Shown: positions 21,762 through 30,430 of the stretch, in pieces
Layout: each line of letters starts with the position of its first letter
Position numbering within the stretch: the stretch's first letter is position 1
Origin: a virus
IMG/VR virus record: IMGVR_UViG_3300025133_000255
Coordinates: 1-40,975 of that record
Reading direction: 5' to 3' (one strand)
Length of the DNA: 40,975 nucleotides
Made by a program: the position numbers and the translations under genes
The notes under the pieces: model-generated
Told to the model about the DNA's origin: nothing
Database searches by the model: none
Seen by the model: only the letters and a program-made list of their open reading frames with translations

Positions 21762-22551
21762 TGTCGGCCCCCTTCTTTTCTTCGACGATCTTGTCCATGT
21801 ATCCCCGAAGGGCGTGATGTGCCCGGATATAGGTCTTGTCCGGATCCTGGGCGAAAGCTTCGCCCGCCTTCGCCTTTTGACGACTTTCCTTTTCGGTCCG
21901 TTCCAGGAAAGCGGACGCGATCAGTTCGACTTCATCCATCGGGACCCGCCAGATCCAGAATTCCGGGGCCGTCATCCCGTCCGGGACCTGGGACGAATAG
22001 GTCGCGGCCAGAAGTTCGACAAGGCCCCCCAGGTTTCCAGATCCGTCTTCGTCGGGATCCTTCTGGGCCTGGGACTTCGGTCCTTCGCCTTTTTGAAGAA
22101 GGGCGTTCAGGTCGTCGACTTCGTTCTGGAATTCCTGGACGGCCTGGATCAGTTCAGCTTCTGAACATTTCAGGGATCGCTTCCATCGCTTCAGGGTCTT
22201 CTTCCAGGTCCTGGGGTTTCCCCTATGGATCCAGATTTCCGCGGGATCGGCCGCGTGTGCGTGACAGAAGGCGAAGGACAGGGCCGTCCAGATTGATCCG
22301 GGATCGTACCAGTCCGCGACTTCGTTCTGAAGGAAGTCGTTCGACCCCATCGCAAGGCGACGAAGGGTCAGGCCTGGGACGTGTTTGACCGGATGAAGAA
22401 GGGCTTCGGTTCGAAGGTCTTTCTGGACACGGACGACACGATCGGCCAGATCCTTCAGGGTCAGGATATGGTGAAGGTCGTCCAGGGGATCAAGTTCGAC
22501 CCCCTGGGCGTCGCGAAGTTCGCGGATCGACGATCGAAGAAGCGGATTCAT
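21745..22551 (-). CDS. Putative tail assembly chaperone
   Basis: 268 residues, directly between major tail protein and tape measure, the place of tail chaperones. It starts MNPLLRSSIRELRDAQG and continues with a helical domain (TLKDLADRVVRVQKDLRTEALLHPV). The C-terminal part (GLVELLAATYSS, FWIWRVPMDEVELIASAF) resembles the second domain of chaperone fusions. The usual programmed -1 frameshift is not evident; the two halves are read in one frame here. Assignment rests mainly on position and length. Confidence 0.5.
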   Translation of the reverse strand: MNPLLRSSIRELRDAQGVELDPLDDLHHILTLKDLADRVVRVQKDLRTEALLHPVKHVPGLTLRRLAMGSNDFLQNEVADWYDPGSIWTALSFAFCHAHAADPAEIWIHRGNPRTWKKTLKRWKRSLKCSEAELIQAVQEFQNEVDDLNALLQKGEGPKSQAQKDPDEDGSGNLGGLVELLAATYSSQVPDGMTAPEFWIWRVPMDEVELIASAFLERTEKESRQKAKAGEAFAQDPDKTYIRAHHALRGYMDKIVEEKKGADNAVRK

Positions 22552-22566
22552 TCATGTCCCCGGATC

Positions 22567-23229
22567 CTAGATCGCGTCCAGATACAACCAGAACGACTTC
22601 GCGAAGATCTTCCATCCATCCCGGCTTTCGCGGGTGTCTGAATCCGTGACCTTCCCGGTCGCGGCTTCGGTGATCGCCCCATAGGCTTCGACGGACACTT
22701 CCTTTTTGAAGCCATAGTGATAGATCCCGTCGTCCAGGTAGTCGCCCGACGTTTCTTCCATCGCTTCCAGGGTTTGCATCGTGATATTGCACGAAGACGA
22801 AAGGAAGGCGGACGACGATGTCGCCCCGAAGGCATCGACGATCCCGAATCCCCCGGACATCGTGAAGGTGATCGCGGATCCGTAGGCCTTGACCTTCGCC
22901 GCGGCCGACGGTTTGATCGCGGTGACTTGAACGGTCGGACGTGCATCGGGCCCGCAAGACGCGGACAGGGACGTCACGATATAATCAGTATTCACCAGGG
23001 CCCCGAAGGCGACACTGAAGGACGCGGTGTCCAGAAGTTCATACTGGATCGACCATTCTTCGATCGGGCGAAGTGCCTTCACGGCCGAATTGATAAACTT
23101 TCCAGACGACGCCAGGACTTCGTGAAAGTCCGACCGGGGTCCCCCCGAAATGTCGACGATGTTGATGACCCCGCCAGTGATGCTTCCGATCCCCAGGGGA
23201 TCCGATCCGGCAATATGTACGTTCGGCAT
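22567..23229 (-). CDS. Major tail tube protein
   Basis: 220 residues, beta-rich with few charged stretches (TGGVINIVDISGG, VTSLSASCGPDARPTVQVTAIKP, ITFTMSGGFGIVDAF). Late segments EEWSIQYE and YLDDGIYHYGFKKEVSVEAYG fit tube proteins. Position upstream of the chaperone-like and tape measure genes is canonical. Two cysteines lie in the middle. The call is from context and composition; no motif proves it. Confidence 0.6.
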   Translation of the reverse strand: MPNVHIAGSDPLGIGSITGGVINIVDISGGPRSDFHEVLASSGKFINSAVKALRPIEEWSIQYELLDTASFSVAFGALVNTDYIVTSLSASCGPDARPTVQVTAIKPSAAAKVKAYGSAITFTMSGGFGIVDAFGATSSSAFLSSSCNITMQTLEAMEETSGDYLDDGIYHYGFKKEVSVEAYGAITEAATGKVTDSDTRESRDGWKIFAKSFWLYLDAI

Positions 23230-23256
23230 GATTTGACCTTCCTTCTTTGTCGGTGA

Positions 23257-23616
23257 TTAGCTGATTTCCACGATCGCGATATATAGAATTTCCGACGACG
23301 CGGACGCCCCCTTCGCGTAGGGAACGGAAGACCCTGTCCACATTGCCGGGATCCCGGCTGGTTCAAGGTTCATGACGGGGCCTTGACCGAAGCCGACTTC
23401 GATGTCGTTTTCCCCAACATTGAAAAGGATCCAGGACCAGGGCGTTCCGACTTCCCCGGCGTCCAGGGTTGTCCAGTTGTTCGCGGTCAGACTGACCCGC
23501 TTCCGGACAAAGTCGTCGCCTTTTGCGATCGACGAAAAGATCGGGCCGACGTGTTCTTCGTTCAGGCCATCGATGACCGAAGGCTTCGCGATATCCAGAT
23601 TCAACGTGATCGACAT
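23257..23616 (-). CDS. Beta-rich structural protein, 119 residues
   Basis: Follows the intercistronic leader GGAAATCCTGGCCGTCA and the ribosome site GAAAGGAAGGG. Content is beta-sandwich-like (SLTANNWTTLDAG, WSWILFNVGENDIEVGFGQGP, ILYIAIVEIS). It might be a tail or head decoration protein. Unknown family; position between tail terminator and tube gene. Confidence 0.5.
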   Translation of the reverse strand: MSITLNLDIAKPSVIDGLNEEHVGPIFSSIAKGDDFVRKRVSLTANNWTTLDAGEVGTPWSWILFNVGENDIEVGFGQGPVMNLEPAGIPAMWTGSSVPYAKGASASSEILYIAIVEIS

Positions 23617-23636
23617 TTGGGACCCTTCCTTTCAGT

Positions 23637-23657
23637 GACGGCCAGGATTTCCGGTCA
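23637..23657 (-). promoter_or_regulatory. Intercistronic leader element, copy 2
   Basis: The core CCGGAAATCCTGGCCGTCAC lies between the tail terminator stop and the leader GAAAGGAAGGG of the 119-residue gene. It is nearly identical to copy 1. Confidence 0.55.
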
Positions 23658-24173
23658 GACGTCGGTCCATGTATTGAAGACCAGTTCCGCCCCGATCTTC
23701 AGAATCCAGACCAGACAGGATTCCCCGTCCCCTTCGTTTCCGATTTGCTTCGGCCCCAGGTAGACGTCCAGATTTCCCCCGGATCGCATCCGGAAAGCCT
23801 GGACCCTATGGGGATCCGCCTGGGCGACCTGGGCCCCGTCGTCGTCGATCCATCGCATCCCGGCCCCCATCCCCTGGATCAGCTTCATCCCGACTTCGTC
23901 GGCCGTTTCCTGTTCCCTGAAGGCCCCTTCAATATCCGCGTTGACGTGCATTTCCCAGGGGATCGTGTTCCAGGTCTGACGGACGTCGCCCCCGCCCCCG
24001 AAGGTGATCCCCCAGATGTCGAAGGCCGGGGGAAGGAATCCGGAAAAGGAATTCTTCCCGTTTTCCGCGGTCCATCCCGGAAGGGTTGTCAATGTTCCGA
24101 CCGTCGCGATCAGGCGTTCGAAGACCAGTCGCTTCGCGGTCGAAAAGGTTGTCGGATCGTATGTCATAGCCAT
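23655..24173 (-). CDS. Putative tail terminator/completion protein
   Basis: 172 residues: STAKRLVFERLIATVGTL, then beta segments NTIPWEMHVNADIEGAFRE, and MKLIQGMGAGMRW. Size, helix-then-beta order and position between the gp10-like protein and the tail tube gene fit terminator proteins. It begins immediately after the gp10-like gene. Confidence 0.5.
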   Translation of the reverse strand: MAMTYDPTTFSTAKRLVFERLIATVGTLTTLPGWTAENGKNSFSGFLPPAFDIWGITFGGGGDVRQTWNTIPWEMHVNADIEGAFREQETADEVGMKLIQGMGAGMRWIDDDGAQVAQADPHRVQAFRMRSGGNLDVYLGPKQIGNEGDGESCLVWILKIGAELVFNTWTDV

Positions 24174-24174
24174 A

Positions 24175-24702
24175 TCAAGCGGCCTTCCATGCTTTCGTCT
24201 GTTCGTCGACCAGGATCGCGAAAGACTGTTTCGAATGATCGACGATCCCCCTGGGGATAAAGTCGTCGTCGGCCTTCGGTCCTTTGCTGATCGTTCCGAC
24301 GCCCCTGTTTTGCCATTCGACGCCCTTCAGATTGTGGATCATGAAGGCATAGGCCCCGGCTTCGGAGTTCGCCGCGACAAAGATCGCCGCGTTCGCCGCG
24401 GACGTGTCGACTTCGATCGATCGTTCCAGGCCCCCAGGATGGACCCTTCGATGAATCTTCTTCGCGGTGAATTGCCCCTTCGTGTTCCGGCCTTGTTTTC
24501 CCTTCACGCCCGACTTTTTCAGATCGGCAATCGTGGGGGACCTGGGGGCGTATTTCTGACGGATCGCGTCCCGGTTCAGTGTTCCTATCCGGTGCATCGT
24601 CCGCGCCATGACCTTTTCGGATCCGGCCGCGGTCGCGAAAAGAAGTTTGATCGCTTCGTCCAGGCCGTGAAGCGTGACGGCGAAGTCTTGATTCGGATTC
24701 AT
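24175..24702 (-). CDS. HK97 gp10-like connector/tail protein
   Basis: 175 residues from the ATG at 24702, chosen because GAAAGGGATCCC is correctly spaced; the upstream TTG in frame is less likely. The N-terminus FAVTLHGLDEAIKLLFATA and following AMARTMHRIG-like helix match the gp10 family, with a basic loop (GVKGKQGRNTKGQF) and YAFMIHNLKGVEW. Such proteins join head and tail. Context on both sides agrees. Confidence 0.6.
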   Translation of the reverse strand: MNPNQDFAVTLHGLDEAIKLLFATAAGSEKVMARTMHRIGTLNRDAIRQKYAPRSPTIADLKKSGVKGKQGRNTKGQFTAKKIHRRVHPGGLERSIEVDTSAANAAIFVAANSEAGAYAFMIHNLKGVEWQNRGVGTISKGPKADDDFIPRGIVDHSKQSFAILVDEQTKAWKAA

Positions 24703-24723
24703 TCCTGGGATCCCTTTCGACAA

Positions 24724-24741
24724 GGGCCAGGAATTCCGTCA
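24724..24741 (-). promoter_or_regulatory. Intercistronic leader element, copy 3 (degenerate)
   Basis: The core GGAATTCCTGGCCC lies between the HNH stop and the gp10-like ribosome site. It keeps CCTGGCC and has a palindromic GGAATTCC. Confidence 0.4.
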
Positions 24742-25092
24742 GGCCGGACCGATCTGACGAAGGCGGATCAGGTGATGAAGGTTCCGGATCCATTTCTTCC
24801 AGTTCCCGGCGTGACCTATGACAAGGTGATTCCGTCGGGCCCCCAGGGACCGGAAGTTCGACGGATCCGCGGCCAGATCCGGCCGGACGTGGATCGGTTC
24901 GACGTGATGGACTTCGACAGGCGACGTTTTCCCGTCCCATTCACAAATAGGATGGTCCAGGCGATAGGCCTTCATCGCTTTCCGGGTCGCCCAGGCCCGC
25001 CTGGGATCCTTCGCGGTCGCGACTGGGTGTCTGACCAGGAAGTCCAGGTCCAGGGCGACCAGGGGATGACGAAGGGCGTCCAGGGGCTTCAT
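24739..25092 (-). CDS. HNH endonuclease family protein
   Basis: 117 residues. HPICEWDG, then EVHHVEPIHVRPDLAADPSN and HLVIGHAGNWK give the HNH metal finger (His-His, Asn, His). Only one cysteine of the usual zinc knuckles is left. In cos phages HNH proteins work with terminase, but this one lies in the connector-tail region, so a homing-type or structural co-option is possible. It overlaps the upstream 72-residue gene by 4 bases. Confidence 0.7.
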   Translation of the reverse strand: MKPLDALRHPLVALDLDFLVRHPVATAKDPRRAWATRKAMKAYRLDHPICEWDGKTSPVEVHHVEPIHVRPDLAADPSNFRSLGARRNHLVIGHAGNWKKWIRNLHHLIRLRQIGPA

Positions 25093-25307
25093 GATGCCGG
25101 ATTCCCATCGTCCGGGATCCGGATCATGTTATAGCGGGCCAGGACCCCGTCAGGGGGATCCGCGTCAGTCATCGGAATCGTCCGGATGTCCGCGACCGTC
25201 CAGGAATCATGTTCGAAGCGTAGATTCACCGAAAGGATTTCTTCCTTCGGTCGCCCGATCAGATCCGCGACCCAGTCAGGGATCCCCATCATCAGCTTCT
25301 GGGCCAT
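25089..25307 (-). CDS. Hypothetical 72-residue protein
   Basis: MAQKLMMGIPDWVADLIGR is helical, the rest mixed (ILSVNLRFEHDSWTVADIRTI). Overlaps neighbours at both ends, with its ATG sharing a base with the upstream stop. Unknown; perhaps a connector accessory. Confidence 0.5.
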   Translation of the reverse strand: MAQKLMMGIPDWVADLIGRPKEEILSVNLRFEHDSWTVADIRTIPMTDADPPDGVLARYNMIRIPDDGNPAS

Positions 25308-25867
25308 CAGTTCCCCCTTTCCAGGATCGTCGTGACAACGGTCCAGACTGTCCGGATCCCCAGGAAGACCAGGACCCCCGCAACCAGGAAAGCGACAAAA
25401 CGTCCAGCGTCCCCCAGGACGGCCTTCTTCCCCGCGGGGATCCCGACGTCCCCCGGCGTCGCCTTGACGACCCTGGGGGCCGTTTCCGGCGATCCCTGGG
25501 CCTTCTGACGCTTCTTCGCCCGTGCGATGACCTTCCAGGCCCGACCCTTCAGGACTTCGTCGACGTTCGGGAAGATCCAGGCCGCGTTCGTCAGGTCGTG
25601 GATCCGCTTCCAGTCGAAGGCCCCGGACGGCCCTTCCGCGATGATCGCGGCCGCGTATGCTTTGACCAGGACATCGAAGTCCTTCTTCGCGATCGCCGCT
25701 TCCGCGACAGTCTGAAGACCCCTTTCGTCATCCGGGCGATCGATCCAGTCGATCGTGACGTCCCGTTTCAGGGCGTTCAGTTCGCGGGCGATCTTCTTCC
25801 GGGCTTCCGCCTGGGCGTTCTTTTCCATCCGGGCCTGGGCCCGCTTCGCTTGTCGTGATTGCTTCAT
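25307..25867 (-). CDS. Membrane-anchored protein, 186 residues
   Basis: A strongly basic N-terminal helix (QAKRAQARMEKNAQAEARKK) is followed by a mixed domain and an Ala/Lys/Gln-rich linker. One C-terminal transmembrane helix lies at about 156-178 (GRFVAFLVAGVLVFLGIRTVWTVV). No family recognised. A membrane protein in the middle of connector genes is unusual; it may aid infection or lysis timing. Confidence 0.55.
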   Translation of the reverse strand: MKQSRQAKRAQARMEKNAQAEARKKIARELNALKRDVTIDWIDRPDDERGLQTVAEAAIAKKDFDVLVKAYAAAIIAEGPSGAFDWKRIHDLTNAAWIFPNVDEVLKGRAWKVIARAKKRQKAQGSPETAPRVVKATPGDVGIPAGKKAVLGDAGRFVAFLVAGVLVFLGIRTVWTVVTTILERGN

Positions 25868-26247
25868 CAGTCGCCCCCATCATATGCGACCCCGAAGGAA
25901 GGCGTCCTGGGATCCCCGTTCGGGGCGAATTGTCCCCGCTGATAATCGCGGGCGACAGTCCAGACGGCCATCATGAAGTCATGAAGTTCATCGTCTTCGA
26001 TCGCCCCTTTGAAGTTCGAATAGTCGATCCGGGAAGCGGCCGCGGCCGCGTAGGACGTCCAGCGTTTCCTGTCCATGAAGATCCGGAAGCCATAGTCGGC
26101 CCCCGGCGTGTCCTGGATCCCCGGAAGTTCTTCCGGCTTCAGGATGTTTTCCAGATCGGCCCGACGTCGGGCCCGTACCAGGACGACGGTTTCGTCATCC
26201 CTGTCTTGAACGACGGAAAAGAATCCGTCTTTTGTGAAGATCCACAT
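25867..26247 (-). CDS. Conserved phage protein with MW(I)FTKDGFFSVV start
   Basis: 126 residues. The start IFTKDGFFSVVQDRDD, then VVLVRARRRADLENIL, GADYGFRIFMDRKRW and DYSNFKGAI match an uncharacterised protein common in phages and bacteria. The end DFMMAVWTVARDY fits the same family. No enzymatic motif is known. Ribosome site GAAAGGGGAAGTCC within the CACACGAAAGGGG leader, the only late-region copy of that leader. Confidence 0.6.
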   Translation of the reverse strand: MWIFTKDGFFSVVQDRDDETVVLVRARRRADLENILKPEELPGIQDTPGADYGFRIFMDRKRWTSYAAAAASRIDYSNFKGAIEDDELHDFMMAVWTVARDYQRGQFAPNGDPRTPSFGVAYDGGD

Positions 26248-26273
26248 ATGGACTTCCCCTTTCGTGTGTCGCG

Positions 26274-26627
26274 TCAGGCGGGAAGGTGTCCGTTCCGTTC
26301 CAGAATCGCCCGCGCATTTGTTCGACCGTAGCGTCGCCCCCTTTTCGTGTCAAGGAAGGCTTTCCAGGCGTTCAGTTCGTGACACTCCGGATCCCCGTGT
26401 TCGATCGGCCTGATCGTGAAGTCCCCGATCTTCCAGGGTCCGGATCCGGAAAGCTTCCCTGGGACGTCGTGAACGGGATTCCATCCGATCGCCGCTTCGT
26501 GATGGACGTCCAGGAAGACCAGTCCGTCGGGCGTCTTGAATGTATAGGCCATGATTCGGCCCGCGGCTTCCCCAGGGCCGCGGATCGTCAGATCGATGTC
26601 GGCCGCGATTGCTTCCCAGATTGTCAT
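26274..26627 (-). CDS. Hypothetical 117-residue protein
   Basis: Contains ADIDLTIRGPGEAAGRIMAYTF, then FLDVHHEAAIGWNPVHD and a basic C-terminus DTKRGRRYGRTNARAILER. Not recognised. Its ATG shares a base with the stop of the MuF gene, so it may be translated with it and could be a partner or immunity-like protein for the toxin-like domains; that is inference. Confidence 0.5.
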   Translation of the reverse strand: MTIWEAIAADIDLTIRGPGEAAGRIMAYTFKTPDGLVFLDVHHEAAIGWNPVHDVPGKLSGSGPWKIGDFTIRPIEHGDPECHELNAWKAFLDTKRGRRYGRTNARAILERNGHLPA

Positions 26628-29600
26628 CAGTATCCCCCCACGATCTGAATCACGTCGTCGACCGTCCGACCGGATCCATCCGGCCAGGGGTCCGTCGCGT
26701 TCCAGTTGTGTTTTTTGAAGACGGCCAGGGCCTTCTTCTTTTCGGCCGCGTCCCGGACCCCGAAGAAGTCCAGTTCGTCGAAGATGGAAATGGAATTCTT
26801 GAAGTTCGTTTCATTCCCCCCGCCAGACGATCGTCGCCAGTCGGACAGGGAAGGGATCCGGTTCGTGAAGATGTCTTCGATCCCGTCCTTCGTTCGCCCG
26901 TAGCGGTCCCCAGGATATCGAAGGGCGTCGACCCGTCGGAAGTGCGTCGCCTTCCAGGTGATCCCCCGCGTCCGGGTTGCCGATTCGCGGATCCGGCCGA
27001 AGACGAAATTCGCCCCGCCCGATCGCATATCCGGGGCCGGGGATCCACCGTCGGCCGAAGGCGGGATCCCGCGACGAAGTCGGTCCGTGGTTGACGCCAT
27101 ATGTCCCCCGGAATTCAGGATCCGGTCCAGTTTTTCCAGTTGATTCCCGCCCCCATATTCCAGGTCGTGATATAGGCGATATCCCTTTTCGAAGTCGTCC
27201 CAATCTTTCCCGAATAGGTCCGCCCGTTCCCGGACGTTGATTCCATGTCCGAAGTGTTGAAGCTTCCCTTCCGGCCGATAGATCGGGCTTTTCGTGATGT
27301 CTTTTTTGAAATAGGTATTCAGCCAGTCCTGGGCCGCTTTGATCTTGTCGGCCTGGGCGTCGCCCGCGGCCGCGACGACCCTTTCGAAGTCCCTGAATTC
27401 GGAAAGATGTCGCGTCCCGTTGTGCGCGATTTGTCGAAGATATAATTCTTCCATATCCCCGGCCCGCGCCCGGACGGAATCCAGGCCCAGGTCCCCCATC
27501 GTTTTCCGGATCCGTTCCGCGGACGCCAGATCCTGACCCTGGGAAATGATTTCGACGCGGCCCCTTTGAGCATAGGCCCCATTTCCAGGCCAGATCCGGA
27601 CGATGACCCCGTCCCCGGCGTCGGCTTCATAGAACGGGAATTCATCATCGAAGGATCCCATCCCGCCTTTCCCAGTGACGCGGGGGAAACCCTTGTCGGT
27701 CGTCTTCGTTTCGTATAGACCTTCTTTCCTGAAGGTCAGTTTTCCCGGTTCCCGCTTGATCGGTTTCAGCTTCAGATCCCCGAAGGCGTTCTTCGTGAAC
27801 CATTCGCCCTTCGTCGCGGCCAGGGAAGCTTTCGTCCCTTCCCCTTTTTGGACGATTGCTTCGACACGTTCGACCCAGGGCTTGAAGGCTTTCTGGAATC
27901 GCGTCAGTTCCGTCTTCGCGACCTTCCCGTCCGCGACCAGGGACCGAAGTGTCGTCATCCGATCCCCAAACATCGCCCGGACTTCGCGGGCCCGTTCCAG
28001 ATCCTTCGCCCGAAGAAGGCCGTCCCCGGATCCGGTCTTCAGGTCCAGTTCCAGACGGCCGATCCCCTTCAGGGTTTCTTCGATCTTGTTGTCCAGGGTC
28101 CCGACATCGATGTCCGGAAGCTTCGCGGCCTTCGCCCCCAGAAGGTCGTCCAGTTTGTCCAGGGCCTTCCCGTGTGCCTTGAACGTCGCGGCCATGACGG
28201 GGCGATTCGCCGCGTCGACTTCCATCCAGAAATGGACGTTTTGATCTTCGATGTCGGCTTTGTCGATCCGGACCGTGACCCCGTTCTGACGTGCGTCTTT
28301 GATCATCGCGATTTCATTGTTCGTCAGGGATTCGGAAAGGGAAGCGTCGGCCGCTTTCGTGACCTGGGCCTGGGCCTTTTCTTTGACGGCCTTCTTTCCC
28401 AGGTAGCGTTCCGTCAGGAATTTCTTCCGGGCCAGAAGTGTCTTTTCCAGATCGTCGATCGTGACGTCATCCCATCCCGTCGCTTCCAGGATCGCCCGGA
28501 TGTCTTTTTTCGGGGCCAGTTTCCGAAGCTGAAGGACGGCCTTTCGGATGTCTTCATCCGTGACGTGTTGGAACAGTTGGGCCGTCTGGGGATTCATCCC
28601 GGATCGAAAGCTTTCCAGTTCCTGGACGACGCGACCCCAGTCCTTCCCCTTCAATTCCCCCATTGCCCGATATTTCAGGGATCCACCTTGATCGATTCGA
28701 AGGATCGACTTCTTCACGCCTGGGGTCAGAAGGACATTGTCCCAGTCGGCCCCCGCGACGTCCCAGTTTGCAAGCCAGGAATCCGCCACGAATCCCCGGC
28801 GAAGGGTCAGGGTTTCGGACGCGAAGTCGACATATTTGGACCGCATTTCGACGACCCCGTCGACCCGCTTCGAACAGAAGACCAGATCCCCGTCGACGCG
28901 GCCGATCCGGCCCGTCGGGACCTTCACGCCAAGTTGATCATAAAGGCGATTCGCGGCCCATTCGCTTCGGACCCGATCAGGGTCGCCCCGGTAGGACTTG
29001 ACGATCCATTCCTGACCCGTCGGGTCTTTCATGACGATCGACCCCTGGGATCCCCCGACGGTCTTGTTCGTCTTCGTCAGAAGGGTCCCGAATTCATCGG
29101 CCCCGCCCATCCCCATCGTTTCCAGGTCTTCCGCGTTCAGGACATCGTCCAGGCGGGCCGCTTTTGCCGCTTCCTGGGCTTTCTTTGCTTCGGCCAAGGC
29201 CTTCGCCTTCGCGGCCGCTTCGGCCGCTTCCTGGGCTTCTTGGGCCGCTTTCAGTTCGGCCGCTTCTTTCGCGGCCTGTTCCTTCGCTTCCTGGATCGCT
29301 TTCGCCTTCGCGGCCGCTTTCTTCTTCGCCGCGGTCAGGTCCAGCTTCGGAAGCGGGGGGGCGACCTTCGGGAAGGCCTTCTTCTGGAAAGCGTCCCAGT
29401 CCCCAGGGGAAGACTTCTTCCCTTTGTCTTTCATGTCGCCCAGGGACGCCTTCGCGGGTTTCGCCCCCTTCTTCTTCGTGATATTCGCCTTGTATTTGTC
29501 GACCGCGTCCGGGTCATTCCAGTCGACGTTCTTCGTTTTCTTCTGACGTTCGATGTCGGCCGCGTGGACCGTTTCGTCGATCCGGGAACATAGGCAATCA

Positions 29601-30418
29601 CAATTAGGATGAAACATCCCGGCCGTCAGGGTTTGCTGATAGGACGGGAAGTTCGGATTCTTTCCGGATATGGAAACGATGATCCCGATCCAGCGTCGAC
29701 AGACGGGACAGGAATCCCCGGAAGGACCGATCCGGGCCAGATCGTCCCCGTTCTGGATCAGGGTGTCGAAGTAGGAATCGCGGGCGACGCGGGCCGTCGT
29801 CGTTCTGGCAAGCATGGAAATATATCGATCGTTCGCCCAGGGGCGTCCGGCCGCGTCGACGAATTTATGGGATCCCAGGTTCCCGCCGATCGTTTCCCAG
29901 GCGGAATAAAGTCGCTTGTGATATTCCGCTTGTGTCCAGGATTCCAGGGCCCGCTGACGATAGGTGTCCACGAAGGCGGACCGAAGGGCCTGGATGTCCG
30001 TCGCGGCCATCTTGTTCGTATAGACCGCGGCCAGATGTTGGGCGTTGTCCGGGTGAATGATTTCCCAGTAACGGTTCACACGTTGACGGGAAAAGCGAAG
30101 GGTGTTTGCTTTGACGGCCGCGGATCCGGAAAGGTTTTTGATGTCGGTGATCGCGGCCCCGTGATAGTCGGCCGCGACTTTCCCGGTCAGTTCCTTCCCC
30201 CAGGCGTCCAGTTCTTTCCCTATGACTTCATAATGGGATCCGACCTGATTGAAGAATTGTTCCCGGACTTTCTTGTCCCAGATCGGATAATCTTCGGGGC
30301 GAAGTCCCTGGATCTTCTTCGCGATCCGGACCTGGGCTTTCTTGATCCGGGTCTTCAGTTCGGCCTGGGCGTCGTGTTGATGACGCTTCAGCTTCGCGAT
30401 CGCTTTCTTGTTCGGCAT
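26627..30418 (-). CDS. MuF-type minor head protein fused to kinase-like and toxin-like domains
   Basis: 1263 residues. Residues 1-290 are a MuF/SPP1 gp7-like minor head domain, with SCPVCRRWIG (236-244) and GMFHPNCDC (267-275) as the conserved end. An Ala/Lys/Glu helix (360-425) links to a HipA/phosphoinositide-kinase-like domain (about 435-675): GGSQGSIVMKDP, Lys474 in WIVKSYRG, LANWDVAGADWDN (549-561) and LRIDQGGSLKYRA (573-585). The C-terminal 400 residues include GGHMASTTDRLRRG, SGGANFVFGRIRES, RRVDALRYPGDRYGR and GNETNFKNSISIFDE, reminiscent of ADP-ribosyltransferase-type effector tails. MuF proteins with C-terminal toxins are a known class, and this one may be injected with the DNA. Activities are inferred; only the MuF and kinase-like parts look firm. 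Confidence 0.7.
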   Translation of the reverse strand: MPNKKAIAKLKRHQHDAQAELKTRIKKAQVRIAKKIQGLRPEDYPIWDKKVREQFFNQVGSHYEVIGKELDAWGKELTGKVAADYHGAAITDIKNLSGSAAVKANTLRFSRQRVNRYWEIIHPDNAQHLAAVYTNKMAATDIQALRSAFVDTYRQRALESWTQAEYHKRLYSAWETIGGNLGSHKFVDAAGRPWANDRYISMLARTTTARVARDSYFDTLIQNGDDLARIGPSGDSCPVCRRWIGIIVSISGKNPNFPSYQQTLTAGMFHPNCDCLCSRIDETVHAADIERQKKTKNVDWNDPDAVDKYKANITKKKGAKPAKASLGDMKDKGKKSSPGDWDAFQKKAFPKVAPPLPKLDLTAAKKKAAAKAKAIQEAKEQAAKEAAELKAAQEAQEAAEAAAKAKALAEAKKAQEAAKAARLDDVLNAEDLETMGMGGADEFGTLLTKTNKTVGGSQGSIVMKDPTGQEWIVKSYRGDPDRVRSEWAANRLYDQLGVKVPTGRIGRVDGDLVFCSKRVDGVVEMRSKYVDFASETLTLRRGFVADSWLANWDVAGADWDNVLLTPGVKKSILRIDQGGSLKYRAMGELKGKDWGRVVQELESFRSGMNPQTAQLFQHVTDEDIRKAVLQLRKLAPKKDIRAILEATGWDDVTIDDLEKTLLARKKFLTERYLGKKAVKEKAQAQVTKAADASLSESLTNNEIAMIKDARQNGVTVRIDKADIEDQNVHFWMEVDAANRPVMAATFKAHGKALDKLDDLLGAKAAKLPDIDVGTLDNKIEETLKGIGRLELDLKTGSGDGLLRAKDLERAREVRAMFGDRMTTLRSLVADGKVAKTELTRFQKAFKPWVERVEAIVQKGEGTKASLAATKGEWFTKNAFGDLKLKPIKREPGKLTFRKEGLYETKTTDKGFPRVTGKGGMGSFDDEFPFYEADAGDGVIVRIWPGNGAYAQRGRVEIISQGQDLASAERIRKTMGDLGLDSVRARAGDMEELYLRQIAHNGTRHLSEFRDFERVVAAAGDAQADKIKAAQDWLNTYFKKDITKSPIYRPEGKLQHFGHGINVRERADLFGKDWDDFEKGYRLYHDLEYGGGNQLEKLDRILNSGGHMASTTDRLRRGIPPSADGGSPAPDMRSGGANFVFGRIRESATRTRGITWKATHFRRVDALRYPGDRYGRTKDGIEDIFTNRIPSLSDWRRSSGGGNETNFKNSISIFDELDFFGVRDAAEKKKALAVFKKHNWNATDPWPDGSGRTVDDVIQIVGGY

Positions 30419-30430
30419 GACGCCCGCTTC

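Noticed and set aside
24703-24723. Longer start (TTG) for the gp10-like protein
   Set aside because: It would consume the ribosome site GAAAGGGATCC of the ATG at 24702, and family members begin close to that ATG.
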